A DNA stretch of 64,000 nucleotides from Protopterus annectens (Eukaryota > Chordata > Ceratodontiformes > Protopteridae): the NCBI RefSeq assembly GCF_019279795.1, contig NC_056743.1, positions 629,076,994 through 629,140,993 of the forward strand, read 5' to 3'. The notes beneath the pieces were generated by a model, which did not search any database, was not told where the DNA came from, and was given only the letters and a program-made list of their open reading frames with translations. The position numbers and the translations under genes were made by a program. Position 1 is the stretch's first letter. Each line of letters opens with the position of its first letter. Below, piece after piece: positions 1 to 10,865 of this stretch.

Positions 1-1269
1 AAAACCCAAACTTGTCCTTTTAGTCAGATCACCTTCAGTTAACTGCTTGAATGAGTAGAAAGTGCCCATAAGCTTTGTAAGATGGACATATGTTATATCC
101 TATACAGAAGATAACTCTTACTGCTTAGGCTACTGCAGCATAATCAATATGAGGAACATCAAAAGTGTACAGACTCTATTACTAATATGCCTGTACTGCT
201 AAACACAGGACAAGCACAGAAACCAAATGGAAAAAACCCAGAATACACTTCAGTATGCTATCTGAGACTAGCCAGTCCAGATAGATGACCATAACTTCAG
301 TCTCTGGAGGTGTGAGGAAAGGGATAACAGCCTTCATTCTCCTGAGGTAGACACCTTACAACAGAAGAACGGTGGAACATGTAATGAGTTCCTGGTTACT
401 CAGTAATCCTGAGAATTTGGGTTAATTACAGGTTATTCATTACTGGGACACAACAGGTTGATATCCCTATGGGGACAACCACCCCACACTGACAAATAAG
501 ACCAAGATCAAGTTCCTCTTCTGGAAGGGCTGCAGGAAAGGCTACCTTCAAACTCCAGTCTGTCTGTGCAAAAACTGAGCAAAAGAAAATACACCAGCTT
601 GGTGGCATTGAGAGGATTTCTCCACACAAGCACAGCCATCTGAGTAGCAGTGAATCTTAACAATGCATTGGGGTCTGTCCTAAAGAAAGCAGAGTAACTT
701 CCATAAGTCTCTCACAGCAAAAGAACCCCTTAATGCAAAAGAAGCAGACACCAGCTAAACACTGAAATCTGAGTCTGGTACTTTATAGGGTAATTAAGTG
801 ACTGATCCCCCTGCCTTTACCCAGTCAGTAATGATGTCAACCCATGTAGAAGCCAGTTCAGGGTCCAGCTTCAGGCCAGAGACTAGCAAGTCTGCACAAG
901 ATGTGCCAGTGTCAGACGTAGTGGTAAGAGACAAAACTGGCAGGTGCAGTAGGGATTGTGAACAATAGTGAACACTACCAGATTGAGAGTAGGGGATTCC
1001 AAACAATTTGAGCAAAGATACCAGTGTATGGCACCTGTAAAGTAGAACCCAAGGACTAAGAAATGCAGTTCAACCCAGATGGGGAAGAAGCACTACTAAA
1101 AGGATTAAGCAACATCAAGGGGCTGAAAAGGAAGAGGCAACCTGCTGTCAATATGCTTATTTTAAAACGGGAAAATTCCTCCAAAGTCCGTAGAGGAAAA
1201 ACTGAGGAAACCAGGGCTTGATTAGAAGGGAAAAATCTCACATGTCAAAGGAGGAGAAATTATCTACAC
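1..1269. other. Unrecognised non-coding DNA
   Basis: No open frame longer than about 75 codons has recognisable protein character here. The short frames are scattered on both strands and share no family motif. No terminal repeats, tRNA boxes or microsatellites stand out. It may be old host intergenic or intronic DNA, or the decayed upstream part of the LINE that becomes recognisable at about 1270. Confidence 0.5.
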
Positions 1270-1659
1270 TGAATAGCCCCTTCCACCCAAGCTAACTTTA
1301 GAAATTTCTTTAAAACAGACTACCCACTCCTTAACGATACATTGACAAGCATCAAATCCCCACCAAACCCTGATAACTCCACAGAAGATGCAGAAATGTA
1401 GATCACCACACTATACCAGGATGCAAACAGTTGCACAGAAGCAGCTGTACCCCAGAGGAATAAATGCAGGGCAAACTCACATGGTGGAACCATCATATCA
1501 AAAAGCTTTATAAAGGAATTTTAAACAAAAGTAAGTAGAGTATTTCCCAGAATGTTAGAGAATACCACCAAAAAACTCAGAAGCTTAATAAAACCTGCCA
1601 AACCAAGTCTGAGGCTAAAATAGCTACCCAAGTCAAAGACAATCAAAAGGCATATTTTT
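1270..1659 (+). mobile_element. CR1/L2-like LINE fragment (end of endonuclease and linker)
   Basis: Plus-strand translation gives a degraded stretch with the pattern FRNFFK followed by NSCTEAAVP. It matches, block for block, the end of the endonuclease domain and the linker in the better LINE copy on the minus strand at 9949-10140 (FRNYFK, then NSCIEAAVP). The fragment stops at 1659, where DIRS A begins, and the same LINE resumes beyond it at 7248. The frame is broken and this is a fossil copy. The upstream limit is uncertain because the similarity fades. Confidence 0.6.
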
Positions 1660-1805
1660 AGATGTCCTTCTTTATCACTGTTGCAGTATCCAAAACAGAT
1701 GGGATTTCCTGCCGATGACAGCCCAACACTTGGCCAGTATATAAAAGCCTAATGATCGCCGCACAGAATGTACAGCATAAAAAGGACATACAGACGCAGC
1801 TACCC
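1660..1805 (+). repeat. Left inverted end repeat of DIRS A
   Basis: Begins around AGATGTCCTTC and contains CACTGTTGCAGTATCC. The reverse complement of 7051-7222 gives the same order of blocks, including TAGGCTTTTATATA and GGATACTGCAACAGTG. Divergence between the two copies is clear by eye, which supports an old insertion. Confidence 0.75.
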
Positions 1806-1962
1806 ATAAGTTCTTTGTCACCAGTGTGAATGCTACTTTTGCGAGTTGGTCTGAGTGCTTTGTTGCTGCACTGCGTACTTCACACCAGATAAGTGCCACG
1901 TTGGGGTTATTTTTTTTTCACTTTCTTGGTCTTGTATTTTATTTTGCTACTTAAAGTTCATG

Positions 1963-3280
1963 TCATCCAAGAAGGGAAAACATCAGTGTGGGAGATAGAT
2001 TCCCCATAAGGATCATCATGAGCAGTGTCTGTTTTGTTTGGATGTGCCTGACAACCATACCTCTTGGAGTATCTGTAAGGCATTGTGTCTTAAGACACTC
2101 AGAAGTCATTTGTCTTCCCTGGCCATTAATCTTGAAAACCAACGGTTTAAACAGTTAGCGTAGGGTACAATGGCAGAATCCTTTAACCCTGAGATACTCC
2201 CGCAAGGTAAGAAGAAGGCCAAGAAGTCTTGGCTGGATTCCTTAGCTGTCCAGCATCCACCAGATGTCCCTCTAGAAGCAGGTAATATCTCTGTAGGTCA
2301 TTTGGCATCTACATTGGATCTCTCTGCCGTGAGCACGTCATAGGCTGGCATGGATCCGTCCTTCCAAACGTCCTCTGAGGGTTTGCAGGCATCTGCTCCA
2401 GACACTGAGGGGGAACCATGGTTGATTATCTCAAAGGGTCTTAGATAGATTCCACAGATATTAGTCAGGGAGGAGGTTCTAGGCCCTATTATCGAATCTC
2501 ATCAAGGGTCAGAATCTCCAGTATTTGTTAGGGCTGATGTCCTTTCCAAGAAAAGACAAAAACAGAAGCATGTTTCTGTTTATCCTAAGGATCGTCAAAG
2601 GGCATGGGGAAAAGTTTACTCAGGGCTTGTTTTCTGTCTTGAGAGCCCTAAAGTCTCCTCAAGGGTTTTCGGTACTTGTTCTTCTTTGGACTGATATCCT
2701 TTCTAAATGGCTTAGGGGACCAAATTCCTCGGATGAGGATTTAGTGTCTGCTAAGGTATCTTTGTCCAATTCATCACAAATGCCTTCACGTTTGGCTTAT
2801 AGTTCTGATGAAGAGGAGTCTGTTAGCCCTAAGTCTCCTTTTGAGGAATTGTCCTTTGGAGGCACAATTGCGAGGATAATGACTTTAAGAGGGATTCTTC
2901 TCAACTGTCTGATATTCAGAGAAGATATTATGAGTTGCTTCAGATGGATACTCCTAAACCATCGGCAGTTGCTCCTGAGTTGGTTGCCCTGTTAGATACT
3001 TTCATTGCTGCTTCTAAGTAACATGCTCCTTAGAAATCTGACATGTTTAAGTCTCTTCAAGACAAATGGCAAAGTGTTGCAGGACCTTATACATATTTTT
3101 GTCTCTTCTGTCCCTAAGTTCCAGAGAAAGTATCTTTCTAGATCTGCTTTTGTTAAGAGGCAGCCCCTCCATGCCTCCAAGGGCAGGAAGAGTGGGAGGC
3201 GGGCCCCCTCTGCTAAGGCTTCTTGGATTTCTGTGGCCCAGAAGCCTTCTATATCTGATAACCTTGCTTCTCTTTGACAA
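1963..3280 (+). pseudogene. Gag-like ORF1 region of DIRS A (fossil)
   Basis: The region begins with a short Ser-Lys-Lys start like those of the other DIRS ORF1 regions in the window, and continues through an acidic Ser/Asp-rich segment around 2740-2900 that resembles the acidic stretch of the younger copies. It lies between the left end repeat and the RT region, as expected for ORF1. It is broken in several places and no usable reading frame remains. Confidence 0.55.
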
Positions 3281-3667
3281 TTCACCTCCCCTTCTTTCAG
3301 ACCAGGGGTTCCTTTGTCCCTTCAACTTTCCCTTTGTCTTCCAATTTGGCATCTTATCACTTCAGACTCTTGGGTTCTTTCTATCATCTGTCAGGGTTAC
3401 TTCATGGCATGGAAATCTCTCCCTCCATTTTCTGGGATTCCGCAACCTCCTCTAGAGCAACTTCCTCATTTCCTGGAGGTTCTAGGGTCCACGGTGAACC
3501 AAGGAACCATTTAACCTGTCCTCCCTTCCCAAGTGAGAAAATGTTTTTGTTCCTGGTTCCTCGAAAGGAGGACACTTGGAGACCTATTCTGGATCTCTCC
3601 CAGCTCAACACCTTTTGCAAAGTTCCTTCTTTTCATATGCTTACTCTTCAAATCCTGTTTTCTGTTT

Positions 3668-3819
3668 CTTGTTCTGATGAAGTCAACTGACGAAAGCGCT
3701 TAACTTATTTTATGTCTGTCTATCAATAAAGTGTGGTTTGAGGTTGAAGGATATTGTCTACGTGGTGTTTTCGTTTGGATTTTGGTTGGAGCTTCACCTT
3801 GGCACTATTTGGTTGAGTT
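3668..3819 (+). mobile_element. Short Penelope-like 3' piece with hammerhead motif and 13-bp TSD
   Basis: The direct repeat CTGTTTTCTGTTT (3655-3667 and 3820-3832) brackets a 152-bp insert that separates adjacent RT blocks of DIRS A. The insert starts with a hammerhead-ribozyme-like core: CTGATGA (3674-3680), a GTC/GAC stem II (3682-3684 and 3689-3691) and GAAA (3692-3695). The palindrome AAGCGCTT follows and could serve as a minimal stem III. Type I hammerheads of this form are known in Penelope-like elements. Assignment to Penelope is inferred from the ribozyme and the target-primed style of duplication, because no protein-coding part is present. Confidence 0.6.
3674..3703 (+). ncRNA. Hammerhead ribozyme-like motif
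   Basis: The conserved CUGAUGA and GAAA cores are both present, separated by a hairpin with a 3-bp GUC/GAC stem and an AACU loop. The self-complementary AAGCGCTT just after the core is what dimeric, minimal-stem-III hammerheads use. An extra A lies between the first core and stem II. The stem I partner was not resolved by eye, so activity is unproven. Confidence 0.55.
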
Positions 3820-5279
3820 CTGTTTTCTGTTTTGTTACCTCAGGCTTTTCTGGTGTCCTTTGATCTGAAAGATGCAAACCATCATACCCTATTCACTCTC
3901 TTTTCAGAACATTTTTACATTTCTCTGAGTCTTCCTTTCATTTTCAGTTCTCTGCTTTGTCTTTTAGCCTCTCTACTGCCCCAAGGGTATTCACAATATG
4001 CGTAGCTCCTGTGATTACTGCATTCTGCAGGTCCAAGGCATTCAGATTTTTCCTTATCTAGATGACCTGCTGCTTCAGCAGCATTCTCCCAGTCACCTGT
4101 TAAAGTATCTGAAGTTCACCATCTCTCTTCTTTAAAGTCTAGAGTTTACTTTCAATTTCCAAAAGTCCACCCTGAATTCCTCTCAGGATCATGTGTATCT
4201 GGGTTACAGGATGCAGACAGCGCCAATGCTGGCCTGTCTTTCACCTCCAAAAGTTTTGTCATTGACAGCCTTTTTTCAGTCTCTTCTTTCTTCTGAATGC
4301 TATGACAGCCAGAGAGTTTCTTCAGGTCCTGGAAATCATGGCCTCTTCTATTCCAGTGTTTCCTCTTGCCAGACTGCTTATGTGGAAGCTTCAGTGGTAC
4401 CTTAACTGCAGCATAGTCACCCTCTGGATTTCACTGTACCTCTCCTTCCCTGTCTAAAGAAGGAATTTGAATGGTGGATTCAACAGTTTACTCTCAACCC
4501 TAGGCATGCCCTTTCAGCTTCCAGTCCCTTCTTAAGAACTGTTCACCAATGCCTCAGACAAGGGGTGGGGGGTTTCGTTTAGTCACCTGAAAGTTTAGTG
4601 TCTCTAGCCTTCCCATCAGCAGTCAGACCATATCAACATCAAAGAGATGAGAGCTATGATTCTGGTTCATCAAGAGTTTCATCCCATGTTCTCTCCAGGC
4701 CCATTGAAGGTGTACACAGACAACACTATAGTGATGTGGAATGTCAACAAGCAGGGAGGCATGAAATCTTAGCTTCTCCTCTTTAGGATGGCTCTTCAGG
4801 CTTGGAAGGCGGCTCTCAGTTATCAGTTAACTCTTCAGGCAGCACGTCCAAAACACAGGCTCACAAATAGATGCTTCACAGAGACATGTTTCTGGACATT
4901 GTCCATCAGTAGGGTATTCTTCAGGTAGATTCTTTTGCCTCCCCTTTGAACAAGTACCTTCCTTTCTTCTGTTCAAGAGTGCCATGCCATCTGGCATGAA
5001 AGACAGACACCCTTTCTTTTCCTTGTAAGAGGATGTTTCTTTATGCTTTCCTCCCTCATTCTCTACTTCCAAGAGTCCTGCAGAAGATTCAGCTGGACTC
5101 CCTGAAAGTTTTGCTAGTGTCTGCCTTTTGGCCAAGACAGCACTGGTTCCCCTTCTTAATGCATATGGCCATGGGCAATCACCACAAGTTACCTCACTGG
5201 TTGGATCTCCTCACACAGGACAAGGAGTCTCTCATCCATCCTCACTTGTCCACTCTTTAACTGATACTGTGGGTGACAG

Positions 5280-6745
5280 GGTTTTGATCCCCTTCAAGCA
5301 CCTCTTTTCTGAGGATGTGCTCAGAGTTTTACAGGAGGCAAGGAAACCCTCTACCAGGAAATCTTACATGTCCAAATGGAAGACATTTTCTGTCTGGTTC
5401 CATGCATGTAGCCAGGACCCTCTTTCAGTGGGGGACTTTCTGGTTCTCTCTTATTTATTTACTATTTATTTTACATTTGTTTACTGGGAAAGTCCAACTA
5501 GAAACAGGTGCTTTTTCAGCGGAGACCTGGGAAGAAAAGCTCCGACATATAGTGCAGTAGTACAAAACAGTATCGAAAAATTACAAAAAAAAAATAAAAG
5601 AATTACAAAAAATATATACATTCTACGAAATACAGAAATACTAAAATACAAGAACTTGACATCACATGCATGGTTGACAAACTACAGAAGAACATTTACA
5701 AGATAGACATACTTTTATGATTGCTAAAATTTAGAGGAACATTACAACTTACACATTACATAATGTTAATGTGCACATTTTAAACTGTAGTCAGCTATAT
5801 ACAGTGCCAAAGAGAGAAATATGACATGTATGAGGTGTGGCTCTTGAGATTATAACAAAACCAGAACTAGCCAGGACAGGTGCAAGAGCATAGCCAAGAT
5901 TCATTTGTGTGACTTGTTCCATTCTGGCCTGCCCTATTCCTCTGTGATGGCCCATTTGCCAGCTATTTCTGCTTGTCTAACCTTGAATCCACCTTTGACT
6001 TCTTTTGAGGTCAAACCATTTCTTAATGACGTCCTACATATTAGGCCTCCAAGGAAACCTATTCCTCTTCCTTAGGACCTTAATTTTGTTTTGGAAAAAT
6101 TGACTCAGGCTCCTTTTGAGCCGGCAAATTCTGCTTCTTTGCAACTTTGTATCCAGAACTCTTACTTCCGCTTGGAGGGATTCTAAGCTCCAGGCCATTA
6201 TAGCCACTCCTCCTTTTTTGATTTTTTTCACAAAGACAGGGTGCTCCTTCTTACTAATCCTTCTTTTATGCCTAAGGTAGTAAATAAGTTGCCTTTAAAT
6301 CAGTCAGTTTAACTCCCTTTCTTTTTCCCTTCTCCTCAGTTTGCTAGTGAGAGGATCATGCATACCTTGGACTTGCACAGACAGCTCAGGTACTATTTGG
6401 ATAAAACTAAGGCCATTCATAAGTCTGCTCAGTTTTTTGTTTCCTTTTATCCTTGGACACTGGATTGGCTTTTTCTAAGCAAACCATCTCCTTCTGCATA
6501 TCTAAGGCCATTTCCCTTTGTTATTCTTTTCATGGCAAACCTCTGTCTACTTCTGTTACAGCTCATTCCACTAGGGCTGTTGCCTCTTCTGGTGCCTTCT
6601 TCAAGGGGTTGGACACCAATTCCATCCCTGAAGCTGCTACTTGGTCTTCGGTGCATACCTTTACTAAGCATTATAAGTTGGGTATAGTTTCTAGGGCAGA
6701 GCAGGATTTGCTGAAACCATTTTATGTGGGTTTGTTGAGGGCTAT
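5280..6745 (+). pseudogene. Tyrosine recombinase region of DIRS A (fossil)
   Basis: Blocks matching the recombinases of elements B-G appear in order: RKSYMSKWKTFSVW (about 5360-5400), FHKDRVLL-like residues (about 6225-6250), LDLHRQLRYYLDKT (about 6370-6410), HSTRAVASS (about 6556-6585) and ATWSSVHTFTKHYKL (about 6637-6680). The HxxR and the late tyrosine are typical of phage-integrase-type recombinases. An AT-rich insert (about 5441-5905) interrupts the region. It is broken and old. Confidence 0.75.
5441..5905 (-). mobile_element. AT-rich retroposon-like insert in DIRS A
   Basis: Recombinase similarity of DIRS A stops at about 5440 and resumes at about 5910. The intervening sequence starts with TTATTTATTTAC and contains TTTGTTTACTGGGAAAGTCC. 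The complementary form, GTAAACAAAAGTAAATAAATAAA, ends at 27692 beside DIRS C. This suggests a minus-strand SINE-like unit with an A/T-rich tail. No tRNA boxes were identified and the family is not recognised. Confidence 0.4.
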
Positions 6746-6837
6746 TCTCAGCCTTACACCTCCAATTTTCTTGAGCTTTTTGTACTGTCCCTTCTCTTTT
6801 GGATACTGCACCAATGATATAAAAGAACATAGTACAG

Positions 6838-6890
6838 TTGTGTAAAATCTTACCATAAGAGTACATGTCCTCGTCACTGTTGCAGTATTC
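6838..6890 (+). repeat. Internal complementary region of DIRS A
   Basis: TGTGTAAAATCTTACCAT is the complement of the outermost right end (7229-7247). It is followed directly by CACTGTTGCAGTAT, a copy of the left end. Side-by-side copies of both termini next to the recombinase region are diagnostic of DIRS elements. Confidence 0.65.
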
Positions 6891-7050
6891 ACTCCCTCCC
6901 TCCAATCCCCTTTTGTTTGTTCTGGGTTTGGCTTTAGATTTCCTTCTTGGTCAGGGCTCCCCTTTTTCCTCTGCATTTTTTCCTTTTGGACGTACATGGA
7001 CTCCTTTCTCCTGTGAAGATTGTTCTCTTCTGGGGCAATTCAATTCTGGG

Positions 7051-7247
7051 TAGTTGCTTCTGTACGTCCCTTTTATGCACTACACTCTGTGTAGGGAGCA
7101 TAAGTATGACTTACGATGCATACAAGATCCTTAGGCTTTTATATAATGGCCATGCCTTGGGTTCCCCTGGGCAGGACATCCCTTCTATTTCGGATACTGC
7201 AACAGTGAACAGAAAGGCATCTACTGTCATGATAAGATTTTACACAA
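7051..7247 (+). repeat. Right inverted end repeat of DIRS A
   Basis: The inverted counterpart of 1660-1805, sharing GCTTTTATATA and GGATACTGCAACAGTG, followed by a short right-end extension ending around GATAAGATTTTACACAA. The LINE interrupted by the insertion resumes immediately downstream. Confidence 0.7.
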
Positions 7248-8095
7248 ATGTACTTTATATTCATAATCTCAAAAGCACAATGCAGCAATGCTCTGGCCAG
7301 ACTGTGAACAATGCTACCTACATTGAGAGTGAAGCTATAGCTAACCTACTTGCAGATAAATTTAGCTCTAACTTTACCCATCTTTTACCCGTCTGTCCCT
7401 CAAAATATACCTGAAACTGGCTCGCCTCAGTCAATCGCAGAAGACCAAGTCCCAAAAGTGCTATTAAAAACTAAAAATACTGCATTATTGGGCCCTGAAA
7501 ATATCCCAGAATTCATCTTAAACAGCACAAAGAATGATTTAGCCACATCCATAAAACTACTGTTCAATCTCAGTTTCCATACAGGTTTTGTACCAAGCAA
7601 ATGGAGAACAGTTACAGTCATTCCCCTATATAAGAGAGGACCTTCCACAGACCCAGGCAATTACAGACCCTTAAGTCTGACCAGTCTCATATGCAAAACC
7701 ATGGAAAGACTTCTTATGGAATTAATCAGGACATAGGAACCTCCAAACACTAGACCCATCTCAGTATGGATTAGTCAAAGGATGGTCATGCTAATCCAAC
7801 CAGGTGGATTTTTTTTGAAAAGTTCATCAGAGCAATGGACGAAGGCAAAATGGTACACACCACATACTTCAACCTGGCCAAAGCTTTTGAAACAAATCTC
7901 CACTCAGACATAGCAGAAAAGCTAAATAAACTGGGAATAAACCCAATATGTCAACCGCTGGATTGCCAAATGACTCACAGATAGGACATAGATAATCAAA
8001 ATAGGGGAAGGTATCTCCACAAAGAGGCCAGTCACTTGTGGAATTGCCCAGGTTCTCTGCTGGGAGCTCTCCTGTGTGACATCAACTTTTCTGAA
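7248..8095 (+). mobile_element. CR1/L2-like LINE fragment (linker and reverse transcriptase), broken
   Basis: Continues the LINE interrupted at 1659. The linker contains NATYIESEAIANLLADKF (about 7315-7365), and reverse transcriptase follows. Visible RT blocks are KWRTVTVIPLYKRG, STDPGNYRPLSLTSLICK (about 7605-7700), a degenerate LAKAF block at about 7875 and a block like SGVPQGSVLGPLL at about 8035-8075. CR1/L2 RT has the same order. The frame is broken more than once, for example by stops and shifts around 7736-7810 and near 8040. The fragment lacks a recognisable C-terminus, and LINE similarity ends at about 8095. Confidence 0.75.
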
Positions 8096-8699
8096 GTTAA
8101 GTCCTTAGGGAAGAAAAAAACATGTAAGGAAGGATACCCAGAAGGAAGACATTCAAAAAAGTTTACATCAGAAGAAAAATGTGAAAGATTACTCTGTGAC
8201 ATATTTATGACACAAGAAATACACAAAACCACAAAGACAGGAACCCTACTAGAAATGAAAAACTCACAGGAGTTGTTAAGACCTAATTATACAATAGATG
8301 ATGGGAGGTAATCTTTTGTGGCCTGAAAAGGAAATCTGCCCAGTTCAGCATATACAGAACAGAGTTCTGGTGATTAAAGAAGAATGATATATCCTTAAAT
8401 TCTGGAATACTGTGCACATGCTTGTCTGCTGAGACCTCTCGAATAGCTTTATGAGGAGCTTTTACACCATTTCTTGCTTGCACTTATAGACAAGATAGCA
8501 TTTTCTGCCAGAGCTGATGAGCATTTCTTTCTGAACTTGGAAGGGATTAGGTTTGAAAATCTACTAACCTTCCTTTGAAAATCTTGCATCACTTGGAAAG
8601 GTATGGGAAGAAACACCCCCACCCACATGCAGCAGAAAGAAACGTCAGGAGTAGTGTGAACCCCTCTTAGAGGAATCATGACTCCTTTGAGACCACTGC
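8096..8699. other. Unrecognised DNA left of the hAT boundary
   Basis: Open frames of up to 91 codons occur on both strands but none carries a recognisable domain. No end repeats were seen. The right edge is the 8-bp AATCCAAG target site at 8700-8707. Confidence 0.4.
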
Positions 8700-8707
8700 A
8701 ATCCAAG

Positions 8708-8870
8708 CAGTGATGGGAGTAATATATTACAATATGTAATATATTACTGTAATATATTACAGATTCTATTAACTAGTAATATAACTAGTTATTTCTTCAA
8801 AATACTAACTAATACTAATATATTACTTTTTTCAGTAACTAGTAACTTAAATGTGAGTTATTTTTGTGTA
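8708..8870 (+). repeat. Left end of the hAT-like MITE
   Basis: Starts CAGTGATGGG and runs into dense GTAATATATTAC and AACTAGTAAT repeats, ending about where AACTTAAATGTGAG begins to look non-repetitive. It corresponds in inverted form to 23285-23406. Confidence 0.65.
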
Positions 8871-9439
8871 AAGCAGTGCTTTTCAACCTGGGTAATATCA
8901 CCCTCTAAAGAGCGAAGGAACACTTCTGGGGCTCTGGATAGGATGGATAGCAATCAGATGTTAGGAGGTAATAGAGACTATGAATGGGCAATTTAGATAA
9001 AAAATTACAACATAATGTTGGCACAACTCATAGCACGTAGCATTCATAACAGATCATTAGAATTAGTCTGGAGAAAAATTTGCTTCATTTTTTAGCACTG
9101 CAAGGAGGTGAAAGGTAATGATGACCAGATTCCGGCCCTGCCCTGGTACTGTGGGTCTCTCATCCACTAAAACACCCCCTAACACTGGGGCAATTCTAGC
9201 CTGCTAGAGATCATATCCTTACCTTGCCGTATAATAAACGGCATTGGTTCTCCATACTGCCGTCAAATGGAATCAAGCTCGCCACTCATCGGTTTAACAC
9301 CTGACGCCCCAACCCACTGCATCAAGCAGAACTCTTTGGGTGGATCTATGATCAACCAACTTTTGTCTTGACAATTTTTTGTTATGTTCTATTTTAAATT
9401 CTTTTCGGGTTTCCATTTTTAGTTGCTGAAAACAGGCAA
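8871..9439. other. Unassigned DNA between hAT end and LINE
   Basis: CAGTGCTTTTCAACCTGGG at about 8874 resembles the start of Charlie-type hAT elements, but no matching opposite end or 8-bp duplication was found. The rest, including 9130-9300, contains no recognised gene. Confidence 0.3.
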
Positions 9440-9948
9440 AATGTGATAGGTAGAAGGCATTCCGGGATCTTGTCTGGCCCCACTGATGCAGTGTTCTTGG
9501 CCTTAGAGAGAGCATTAAAGACCTGTTCCCTTCTGATAGCAGGGGGAGTTATATTTGATGGTATTTCCTAAGGGAAGGTTGAGGGGGAGAGAAGGGTAAA
9601 GTTGGAGCTGAATTTATTAGCCATATATATTTATAAGCCATATATATTTATTAGCTATAGGTTTGCTATATCTTCTGACTCAGTATAGGTGGCTCCATTT
9701 GCAATGAGTTCTGCAAACAATTGTGTATTGCCTTTGAGGCTGCGGACATAACTATAAAATGCCTTGAGGTAGTTCTTTGCATGGGAGGCCAAATTTACCT
9801 CAAATGTGGCTTTGGTAGACTCTATTTGTCCTCTGCGAAGTTTGTTTAGTTTGATGAGAGTGCTTTTATCCTACTGGGTGCTGCACCTCTTAATGTTTGC
9901 CATGATTTTCTTCCTTCTGTTATACATCCTATTGATTTTGTGATTCCA

Positions 9949-10850
9949 TCAGGGTGGCTTGTTTTTTGAGTTAGTTCTGTACTTCTTTCTGGTGGGTACA
10001 GCTGCCTCTATGCAGCTATTAACATGCTTGTACAGGGTTTCTGTGAAGAGTTCTGCATAGGCAGCATTGTTTTCAGGGTTTATGGGGGCTTGAAATTTTG
10101 CCAGGTTATCACTTAATTGCAGAAGGTTAGCCTTAAAGTAGTTCCTGAATATTCCAGGTTTTATTTTTACTTCAAAGGAGACCATTTTGTGGTCTGACCT
10201 TACCATGGAAGACATTACAGTAGGGTGTGTGCAGCACTCTCCCATATTAGTGAGAACCAGATCCAGTATGATTGCACCCCTGGTTAGTGAATTGATTATC
10301 TGGTTCAGGGAGTTTGTGTTTATAAAATCAAGGAATCTCTGTGCCTGTACATTTAGTGCCACACAGGATTCCCAGTTAATAGTGTGGTGAATATGGTACT
10401 GGGTTGGATGGTGAGTTTTTCTAATAAGTTTAAATACATGTTATGGTTTTCCTGGGTTATAGAGGGGCACTTGTAGCTTGCAAGGAAGTAATATTGCATT
10501 TTGCCTATGGTGATTTGAACATGGAGCAGCTCAAGTGCATTGTCCTGTTTGACCAGCCTTGAGGTATATTTATTTTTGATGTAAATAGAGACACCTCCAC
10601 CTTTATTCCCTGCCAGTGAAGTAGCTGTCCTAAATGTGTGGAAGGCATTATAACCTAGCACTGTTGGTGTGCTCTCTGTGGCTTTAAACCATGTCTCAGT
10701 GACCTCACAGACATCAGAATTCTTTAGGGTGGAGAGAACTTCTAGGGAGTGGAGTTTTTTGTTTAGACTCCTAGCACTGAGTCGTAATACCTTCAGATTT
10801 TCTAGGTTTTGATTTGCTATGTCGGAAGTACTTTCAGTTTGGCATTGGCT
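9949..10850 (-). pseudogene. LINE ORF2 apurinic-type endonuclease domain (broken)
   Basis: Minus-strand frames show GGGVSIYIKNKYTSRLV (about 10545-10600), then the ILDLVLTN block and RSDHKMVSFE (about 10165-10200). SDH is the catalytic signature of the exonuclease-endonuclease-phosphatase fold used by non-LTR elements for target nicking. The C-terminal linker contains NSCIEAAVPTRKKYR. The domain is split over two frames with an interruption near 10360 and has lost function. Homologous blocks occur in the other LINE piece at 1270-1659. Confidence 0.75.
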
Positions 10851-10865
10851 AAAAAAGGCAAGGCA

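Larger units (their letters stand above)
3500..5260 (+). pseudogene. Reverse transcriptase/RNase H region of DIRS A (fossil)
   Basis: Recognisable blocks are LVPRKEDTWRPILDLSQLN at about 3555-3610, the FDLKDA block at about 3855, a PYLDDLLL-type catalytic block at about 4050-4075 and RNase H-like blocks at about 4690-4770. They follow the same order as in elements B-G. A 152-bp Penelope-like insert (3668-3819) sits inside. The region is old and broken many times. Confidence 0.7.
1660..7247 (+). mobile_element. DIRS retrotransposon A, old and heavily broken
   Basis: Ordered plus-strand remnants of a gag-like region (about 1963-3280), reverse transcriptase/RNase H (about 3500-5260) and tyrosine recombinase (about 5280-6745) lie between inverted end repeats. 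The left end (1660-1805) and the complement of 7051-7222 align over roughly 150 bp with moderate divergence. An internal complementary region near 6838-6890 repeats the right end in complement and then the left end. The element is heavily broken, with many breaks, and by end-repeat divergence it is the oldest of the seven DIRS here. It is the only one on the plus strand. It inserted into the LINE seen at 1270-1659 and 7248-8095, and later received two insertions (3668-3819 and about 5441-5905). Confidence 0.8.

Noticed and set aside
7051-7222. A second LTR-like terminal copy suggesting an LTR retrotransposon
   Set aside because: The copies are inverted, not direct, and an internal complementary region and tyrosine recombinase are present, so this is DIRS rather than an LTR element.
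8874-9120. Charlie-like hAT start CAGTGCTTTTCAACCTGGG
   Set aside because: No opposite terminus or 8-bp duplication was found; too little evidence for an element call.
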